Origin: Pedobacter jeongneungensis
Lineage (GTDB): Bacteria > Bacteroidota > Bacteroidia > Sphingobacteriales > Sphingobacteriaceae
DNA length: 64,000 nucleotides
Direction of reading: 5' to 3'
Assembly (NCBI RefSeq): GCF_000633455.1
Contig: NZ_AYMG01000013.1
Location: 333,704 to 397,703 of the forward strand
The translations under genes and the position numbers were made by a program. Shown one piece after another: positions 58,422-64,000 of the stretch. Below the pieces are notes generated by a model, which worked only from the letters and a program-made list of their open reading frames with translations, made no database searches and had not been told where the DNA came from. Numbering within the stretch: position 1 is the first letter of the stretch; every line of letters begins with the position of its first letter.

Positions 58422-60722
58422 CTAGTGCGGTAGGTAAGTAACAAATTCTTGAGGAATCCAAGTTTTATACTTTTTAGCCTCTGTTTTTGCCTTTTCACTT
58501 ACTGGTATTTTCCATATTTCAAAAAACGACGATAGATTTGAGTCAGTAGCCCTACATATCGATGTAAACCAAAGATCTATCCGTTGTTCGTTGCTCAACC
58601 GGTTTTCGTAATATTTTCTTGGATCCATTTCCCGGTATATTCTGTTCGCTTTTATGATGGGTTCCCAACCAAAATTATCGATAATCTGGATGTACATGCT
58701 TAAGGCAATAAACGGATCCTCTCCCCATTTTTTAAAAGTAGGTTGGTTTTGGAGATAATTTTGGATTTTTTTATTTACTTCTGCTTTACTTTGAATTGCA
58801 TCGTGGTTATAAAGGCCCTTTCTCAACACTTTATCGTATACATACATGGTATAGAGATTAGTAGTTACTTCACTAACTTCATCCATATCAAGATACCAAA
58901 ATTGATGACGATGGCCTAACTCATGAAAATGGCCCCAGCTTCCTTTTTCTTTGAGGATTTTTTCATCCAGCATCCATTCACAGCTTTGATCATCTGGTGC
59001 CACAATTTTATCCCAAACTGTAAACATATAGCCATAAGCAACCTGATTATCAATGATTATTCTTTCGGGATGCGTTCTGGTGTGGTTAATAATCGCCAAA
59101 TCGGCATCTGCATCCATTACCTGATCCCATAATTTTAATAATGACTCAGGATTTTCTAAGTTTTTAATGCGATAGGTTGGCACGGTGAGTATAATCTTAT
59201 CAGTAGCCAGTTCGGTCCATGGTGCAGGATTGTTTTTTATGCTTGCCCATTCGGTCAAGTTATTTTTTTCTAACTTATAATAAGGGGCTCTTACCACACC
59301 ATTGGCCACGATATTTATCGATTTAAGTGTAGAGCTATCCGGAATTCTAATGTATAACAATCCTCCGTAAGGCGAAAAAACAGATGTACTATCTTTATCC
59401 AGTTCAAAGGATTTTGTTAAATCAAAACCTGCCCTCACTAAATTATCCATCTGCTGTAAATCATCATTATGGATACCAATTTGTGCCTTTAAATGCTGAT
59501 TCTTATACTTAGGATCGACTATAATACTAACTTTTTCGCCTGCTGGCACATAAACTCCAGTACTATGTAACCTAAAATAATTAGGGTAAGGATCAGCTAG
59601 TCCCTGCGAACCTACTTTAACAGCTATATCGATAAACTCGGTAGTTCGCTTTGCAGTTTTTAGTACTTCGCCGGGAAATGATTTACTTTCTGGGTAAACA
59701 AAATCTGTTGACTTCTCTACATTATGGGATTTATCAAAAAGATATTTTGAAAATTTATAGCCTGCTTTTTTTGCAGGTGTTGAAATATCGAGTGGCTTTT
59801 TTAAAGTTGGTATAGCAAGCGTATCGCTAATAGAAAGTATTGATTTTATTTTTTTTATGATCTTACTGGTATCTGCATTATTTAAAAAAGCAAGTTCGAG
59901 CGTAGGCTCTATAGCATAGGCATACTCAGTTGGTGTAGTTGCTTTTGGGAAAGGTTTTACCAGCTCCCTCATAATATTTTTCAACTGAAGATAAAAGGGT
60001 TCGCTTGTTAGTGTCAGAAGATCATTGGTGTTTTCTGGCAGTAATAAGGTATAGGCATTAAATATACCGGCCTTGTTTAAGACGGTATTTATTTTTACGA
60101 GATCGTTTAAATAGGATTTATTTGGATCTCTGTGCTTAAAAATGTAAGAATAAGGAGAGCCGTAAACCAGATTGCCGCCATTGGATACGAATTTTTCAAT
60201 GGCGTGAAGCTCTGTTGTATCTGTTACATCATTGGTTAAAAAGTAAATATCGGTATTAGACTGTAGTTTACTGCTTTCGGCTACATAAACTTTAGCTTTA
60301 TAGGCTTTTAACAGACTGATTAAAGCAGCATCAGCAGTTTTGGTTACGGCTACTTTAAGTTTTTTAGGGTGAGTAGTTGCATTTTCGAGTACGTTTTTTA
60401 ATAGTTTTTGGACATTTTGATCAGCGAGTAATTTACGTTCAAAATAGTCTGATGAGCCAATGGCAAAAATCTGTCCTTTACCTAAGGTGCTGGTCATGAT
60501 TATTGTAGCTGAAACTTCAGCCTGTGGGGCAAGTCGGTGAGTTGCTATGATATCAGGTTCTTCATTGGTGGTGTAAAACACCGAAACAAATGTGCCTGTG
60601 TCGGGCATGGGTAAGGTGTTGATGTCCTTTAAAAGCGCTGATTTTTGAAATTTTTGTGAGAAACTTTTGGTCGCAAAGCACACCAAAATAAAGAGCAGAT
60701 AGGTTTTTAGATTCATTTTCAA
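58422..60722 (-). CDS. M60-family (enhancin-like) metallopeptidase, exported
   Basis: 766 residues with a signal peptide (about 1-22, ending SFS). The N-terminal half (about 25-330) is an accessory domain like the glutamine-amidotransferase-type fold seen before M60 domains. The M60 catalytic region (about 370-700) has the zinc motif HELGHRHQF near residue 600, with the downstream EVSEVTTNLYTMYV block, where Glu can be the third ligand. Gluzincin M60 enzymes typically cleave mucin-like glycoproteins. It ends with a small tail and its own terminator. The substrate is inferred from the family only. Confidence 0.85.
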   Translation of the reverse strand: MKMNLKTYLLFILVCFATKSFSQKFQKSALLKDINTLPMPDTGTFVSVFYTTNEEPDIIATHRLAPQAEVSATIIMTSTLGKGQIFAIGSSDYFERKLLADQNVQKLLKNVLENATTHPKKLKVAVTKTADAALISLLKAYKAKVYVAESSKLQSNTDIYFLTNDVTDTTELHAIEKFVSNGGNLVYGSPYSYIFKHRDPNKSYLNDLVKINTVLNKAGIFNAYTLLLPENTNDLLTLTSEPFYLQLKNIMRELVKPFPKATTPTEYAYAIEPTLELAFLNNADTSKIIKKIKSILSISDTLAIPTLKKPLDISTPAKKAGYKFSKYLFDKSHNVEKSTDFVYPESKSFPGEVLKTAKRTTEFIDIAVKVGSQGLADPYPNYFRLHSTGVYVPAGEKVSIIVDPKYKNQHLKAQIGIHNDDLQQMDNLVRAGFDLTKSFELDKDSTSVFSPYGGLLYIRIPDSSTLKSINIVANGVVRAPYYKLEKNNLTEWASIKNNPAPWTELATDKIILTVPTYRIKNLENPESLLKLWDQVMDADADLAIINHTRTHPERIIIDNQVAYGYMFTVWDKIVAPDDQSCEWMLDEKILKEKGSWGHFHELGHRHQFWYLDMDEVSEVTTNLYTMYVYDKVLRKGLYNHDAIQSKAEVNKKIQNYLQNQPTFKKWGEDPFIALSMYIQIIDNFGWEPIIKANRIYREMDPRKYYENRLSNEQRIDLWFTSICRATDSNLSSFFEIWKIPVSEKAKTEAKKYKTWIPQEFVTYLPH

Positions 60723-60851
60723 GAGGTTGTGTTTACAATTTTAAGCATCTAAAATTGCTGTCGCAACAGGTTATTTGTTAAAAAAAGCTAAAATCCAGGA
60801 TATTGAACTTTATAAGAAAAGAATCAATAGAGCGCAATGATTAAATATAGC

Positions 60852-60890
60852 TAAACAAAAAAATCCCATAGAACTTAATCTATGGGATTT
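60852..60890 (-). terminator. Terminator of clpB
   Basis: Same 39-bp hairpin as at 58363-58401. It lies 13 bp past the clpB stop with T-rich sequence on the minus strand. Confidence 0.85.
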
Positions 60891-60902
60891 TGATTGTTAT
60901 GT

Positions 60903-63503
60903 TTAATCTGCTTTTTGGTTCAGAAACACAAAATTATGATCGAACATATCCAGCTTAATTTTGCTGTCTTTATCTATCTTACCCGCCAATATCTCTTTCG
61001 ACAGCTCGTTTAAGATTCTTTTTTGGATTACTCTTTTCAAAGGTCGGGCACCAAACTGCGGATCGTAACCCAATTGTGCCAGCCAATCTAAGGCTTCATC
61101 ACTGGCTTCCATTTCTATGCCCATTTCGGCCAGGGTTTGCTGTACATGTTTAAACTGCAAGCTTACAATGTTTCTGATTTCGCTGCGGTTTAACGGGGTA
61201 AACATAATCAACTCATCAATCCTGTTTAAAAACTCCGGACGGATGGTCTGTTTCAACACCTCGAACAGTTCATTTTTAGTTTTGGCAATTACCTCATCGC
61301 GGTTTTCATCGCTTAAATTTTTAAAATTATCCTGAATTAAATGTGCACCAATGTTTGAGGTCATGATGATGATGGTGTTTTTAAAATTCACCGTTCTACC
61401 TTTGTTGTCAGTTAAACGGCCATCATCTAATACCTGTAAAAGGATGTTAAATACATCCGGATGCGCTTTTTCAATCTCATCAAGCAATACCACCGAATAT
61501 GGTTTACGCCTAACGGCTTCCGTTAATTGTCCGCCTTCATCGTAACCTACGTAACCCGGAGGCGCTCCAATTAGTCGTGACACCGCATGGCGTTCCTGGT
61601 ATTCGCTCATATCGATACGGGTTAAGGCATTTTCATCGTTGAATAAAAATTCAGCCAATGCCTTTGCCAATTCGGTTTTACCCACACCGGTTGTGCCTAA
61701 AAAGATGAAAGAGCCAATCGGTTTGCGTTTATCCTGTAAACCTGCACGCGAGCGGCGGATGGCATCAGAAATGGCTTCAATCGCTTCATCTTGTCCGGCT
61801 ACACGCTGGTGCAATTCATCTTCAAGATTAAGCAGTTTTTCGCGCTCACTGGCAATCAGTTTGGTAACCGGAATGCCGGTCCAGCGCCCAACTACACCTG
61901 CAATATCATCGGCCGTAACTTCCTCTTTAAGCATGCGGCTATCAGTTTGCTGATTTTCCAGATCGGCTTTAAGTTTTTCAACTTTATCCTGAGCCTCTTT
62001 AATTTTTCCGTAACGGATTTCGGCCACTTTGCCATAATCTCCGGCACGTTCAGCCTGTTCGGCCTCTAATTTATAATGCTCAATCTGCTCTAATTCGTTG
62101 TTAACCGCATCTACCAGGTCCTTTTCTCCTTGCCATTTCGCTTTAAATTCATCACGTTCTGCTGAAAGATTGGCGATTTCTTCTGAAAGTTCTTTAACTT
62201 TTCTGTCGTCCTTTTCGCGTTTAATGGCTTCGCGTTCAATCTCCAAACGCATAATCTCACGATCTAACGCATCCACATTTTCGGGCACGCTATCCATTTC
62301 CATACGTAATTTCGAAGCTGCTTCATCCATCAAATCGATGGCTTTATCTGGTAAGAAACGATCTGCAATGTACCGCTGACTCATTTCTACAGCTGCAATA
62401 ATTGCTTCATCTTTAATCCTTACCTTATGGTGCGTTTCGTAACGCTCTTTCAATCCACGGAGGATCGAAATCGCATCCTGGGTATCAGGTTCTTCAACCA
62501 TCACCTTTTGGAAACGGCGCTCTAAGGCTTTATCTTTTTCAAGGTATTTTTGGTATTCATCCAAAGTGGTTGCACCAATGGCACGCAGTTCTCCACGGGC
62601 AAGGGCCGGTTTTAAGATGTTTGCTGCATCCATGGCACCTTCGCCACCACCAGCACCAACCAAAGTATGGATCTCATCAATAAACAGTACAATTTCTCCA
62701 TCACTCTGGCTAACCTCCTTTACAACGGCTTTCAAGCGCTCTTCAAACTCGCCTTTATATTTCGCGCCAGCAATAAGCGAACCCATATCTAATGAGTAAA
62801 CTACTTTACTTTTCAGGTTTTCGGGCACGTCACCTTTAATAATCCTAAAGGCTATTCCTTCTGCAATGGCCGTTTTACCTACACCAGGCTCACCGATCAA
62901 TATCGGGTTATTTTTAGTTCTACGTGATAAAATCTGGATTACACGACGGATTTCCTCATCGCGGCCTATTACCGGATCCAATTTTCCGCTTTCGGCATAC
63001 TCATTCAGGTTACGGGCATATTTGCTCAAAGCCTGGTAAGTTGCTTCGGCGTTTTGATCGGTTACCCGGTTATCGCCGCGTAGCTCAATAATGGCTTTTT
63101 TAAGGTCTTTTTCGTTAACGCCCTGCTCTTTTAATAATTTAGAAGTGCTATCGTTAACGGCCAGTATACCTAGTAATAAATGTTCTACCGAAACAAATTC
63201 GTCTTTAAATTCTTTTAAAAACGTTTGCGCTTTCTGCAAAACGCTATTGGCATTTGATGACAGATAGACATTACTTCCACTCACTTTCGGGAATTTGGCA
63301 ATTTCTGCATCTAAGTTTTGATTTAATGAATTAAGGTTAACGTTTAGTTTCTTTAAAACATAAGAAACCACGTTTTCATCAACAGTAAGCAGACCTTTAA
63401 GCAGGTGTGCCGTTTCAATAGCCTGTTGCTGATTGCCTTGGGCTATTTCAGAAGCCTGTTGAACTGCTTCCTGGGCTTTTATGGTAAAATTGTTGAAGTT
63501 CAT
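60903..63503 (-). CDS. clpB: ATP-dependent disaggregase ClpB
   Basis: 866-residue AAA+ chaperone that resolves aggregated proteins with DnaK. The N-terminal Clp-N repeats span 1-150. NBD1 has Walker [10 protein letters not shown] (near 204-212) and Walker [11 protein letters not shown]. The coiled-coil M-domain (about 400-530) is long, as in ClpB rather than ClpA/C. NBD2 has Walker [11 protein letters not shown], Walker [32 protein letters not shown] and the sensor-2 FGARPLKRV. No IGF/L ClpP loop is evident. It is preceded on its strand by AAGGA five bases before the ATG, and followed by a terminator. It is the last gene in the window. Confidence 0.97.
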   Translation of the reverse strand: MNFNNFTIKAQEAVQQASEIAQGNQQQAIETAHLLKGLLTVDENVVSYVLKKLNVNLNSLNQNLDAEIAKFPKVSGSNVYLSSNANSVLQKAQTFLKEFKDEFVSVEHLLLGILAVNDSTSKLLKEQGVNEKDLKKAIIELRGDNRVTDQNAEATYQALSKYARNLNEYAESGKLDPVIGRDEEIRRVIQILSRRTKNNPILIGEPGVGKTAIAEGIAFRIIKGDVPENLKSKVVYSLDMGSLIAGAKYKGEFEERLKAVVKEVSQSDGEIVLFIDEIHTLVGAGGGEGAMDAANILKPALARGELRAIGATTLDEYQKYLEKDKALERRFQKVMVEEPDTQDAISILRGLKERYETHHKVRIKDEAIIAAVEMSQRYIADRFLPDKAIDLMDEAASKLRMEMDSVPENVDALDREIMRLEIEREAIKREKDDRKVKELSEEIANLSAERDEFKAKWQGEKDLVDAVNNELEQIEHYKLEAEQAERAGDYGKVAEIRYGKIKEAQDKVEKLKADLENQQTDSRMLKEEVTADDIAGVVGRWTGIPVTKLIASEREKLLNLEDELHQRVAGQDEAIEAISDAIRRSRAGLQDKRKPIGSFIFLGTTGVGKTELAKALAEFLFNDENALTRIDMSEYQERHAVSRLIGAPPGYVGYDEGGQLTEAVRRKPYSVVLLDEIEKAHPDVFNILLQVLDDGRLTDNKGRTVNFKNTIIIMTSNIGAHLIQDNFKNLSDENRDEVIAKTKNELFEVLKQTIRPEFLNRIDELIMFTPLNRSEIRNIVSLQFKHVQQTLAEMGIEMEASDEALDWLAQLGYDPQFGARPLKRVIQKRILNELSKEILAGKIDKDSKIKLDMFDHNFVFLNQKAD

Positions 63504-63642
63504 ATTTCCTTTTAAGTCAAAACAAATGCCACTGTTATTTTGATTTTACAATCGGAAATTTTGTCGGTAAGTTTTTATTTTTAGTGACTAAATTACTGAT
63601 TTTTAATGTTTTATGCTGAAAATTTGTCGTGTTGTGGACTTT

Positions 63643-63675
63643 AAACCTCGCAGGTTTTTAAAACCTGCGAGGTTT
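63643..63675. repeat. AAACCTCGCAGGTTT hairpin repeat
   Basis: AAACCTCGCAGGTTT (63643-63657) pairs with AAACCTGCGAGGTTT (63661-63675). Related words recur at 63839-63868 and 63921-63939. Confidence 0.7.
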
Positions 63676-63708
63676 GTATTGAGAATTGGTAACTGTCAAC
63701 TGATTTGG

Positions 63709-63815
63709 GCGTTACTCAATCCCGTGAAATACGGGAAAGGGTCTGGCTTTTCAGGGCTGCGCTTCGCTTCGGTACCGATGAAGGATCGGTACTGAACCCT
63801 TACAATCCCTAACGC
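63709..63815. repeat. Short inverted-repeat element GCGTTA...TAACGC
   Basis: Ends GCGTTA (63709) and TAACGC (to 63815) bracket nested hairpins: CCCGTGAAATACGGG, then AAGGGT/ACCCTT and GGTACCGAT/ATCGGTAC. This layout is typical of Bacteroidota interspersed elements. Confidence 0.6.
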
Positions 63816-63963
63816 AATACTTATCACGTTTAGACTTCGTAGGTTTTAAAAACCTGCAAGGTTTGTACAGCGTTTTACATTAAAGATTCTTCACTGCGAT
63901 CAGAATGACAAAACCGTTAAAAACCTGCGAGGTTTAGAACGGCGCTATAAAATGCAGAACCAT

Positions 63964-64000
63964 TGTTAAATAAACCCGATAGAACGGAAAGCCCGGAGCG
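63964..64000. repeat. Start or end of a third GTAGTCCCGC-family element, cut by the window
   Basis: ATAAACCCGATAGAACGGAAAGCCCGGAGCG closely matches the 3' part of copy 2 (CCTGATCGAACGGAAAGCCC at 36781) and the TAAACCCGA word of copy 1. The element runs past the edge. Confidence 0.6.

Larger units (their letters stand above)
63504..64000. other. Terminal intergenic region rich in palindromic repeats
   Basis: No gene is supported. It contains the clpB leader (63504-63600), the AAACCTCGCAGGTTT hairpin (63643-63675), the GCGTTA...TAACGC element (63709-63815) and two more AACCTGCGAGGTT-like words (63836-63868 and 63921-63939). It also holds the beginning of a GTAGTCCCGC-family element (63964 to the window end). 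Confidence 0.6.

Noticed and set aside
63613..63795. 60-codon open frame past clpB
   Set aside because: Spans two palindromic repeats (63643-63675 and 63709-63815); translation is repeat-derived.

Overview
The window looks like chromosome of a Bacteroidota bacterium of the Sphingobacteriaceae type, closest in character to Pedobacter. This is inferred from the low GC content, two proteins with C-terminal type IX secretion (T9SS) sorting domains, an ECF sigma factor paired with an anti-sigma/beta-barrel fusion, BlaI/BlaR1-type (M56) genes, DUF4397 and M57 proteins, many lipoproteins, sparse Shine-Dalgarno signals, and intergenic regions full of interspersed palindromic repeats. No rRNA, tRNA, CRISPR array, prophage or intact insertion sequence was found.

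Layout. 1-5.2 kb: glycosyltransferase, rsmG, a BlaI/M56 regulatory pair with three dyad operators, and an M28 peptidase lipoprotein. 5.5-14.7 kb: genome maintenance (smc, a UvrD/PcrA helicase), a DUF493 protein and a two-gene bacterial PH-domain (YdbS/YdbT-like) operon. 14.7-20.3 kb: SGNH hydrolase with a T9SS tail, M20 dipeptidase, GH43 hydrolase, and an OmpA-like plus helix-hairpin-helix pair. 20.7-25 kb: MFS transporter divergent from a two-gene unit (PhyH-type dioxygenase and a methyltransferase resembling protein arginine methyltransferases), then a GH25 lysozyme. 25-31 kb: dipeptide epimerase, solitary DUF1016 nuclease, YyaL-type thioredoxin-domain protein, SlyD-like isomerase, and a tandem pair of nearly identical Uma2 nucleases. 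31-36 kb: ECF sigma/dual-membrane anti-sigma operon, DUF4397 lipoprotein, a TonB-C-like secreted protein and a YbiT-like ABC-F protein. 37-39 kb: small cytosolic proteins. 39-53 kb: a long envelope/exoenzyme stretch with a DUF3298 lipoprotein, two polysaccharide deacetylase lipoproteins flanking an M1-like peptidase, a DPP-IV-type S9 peptidase, an M57 peptidase, a T9SS-exported S8 peptidase and an M28 peptidase with an extra N-terminal region. 53-60.7 kb: three small paralogous outer-membrane barrels, an FMN reductase divergent from fsr, an internally repetitive secreted protein and an M60 peptidase. 60.9-63.5 kb: clpB.

How the genes work together. The dominant theme is envelope and extracellular proteolysis or polymer turnover (M28 x2, M20, M1, S9, M57, S8, M60, GH25, GH43, deacetylases). 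Peptides would be released outside or in the periplasm and finished by the dipeptidase and the dipeptide epimerase. Two envelope-signalling units (BlaI/M56 and the ECF sigma with its anti-sigma/barrel fusion) could report envelope state.

Most unusual points: (1) the PhyH plus PRMT-like methyltransferase pair; (2) an M56 membrane protein whose C-terminus resembles a T9SS type B sorting domain; (3) the sigma/anti-sigma-barrel operon, resembling dual membrane-spanning anti-sigma factors; (4) a seven-copy, about 102-bp tandem array in which every unit can fold as a hairpin; (5) several interspersed palindromic families, including a 16-bp palindrome found four times; (6) two Uma2 genes that look like products of gene conversion.
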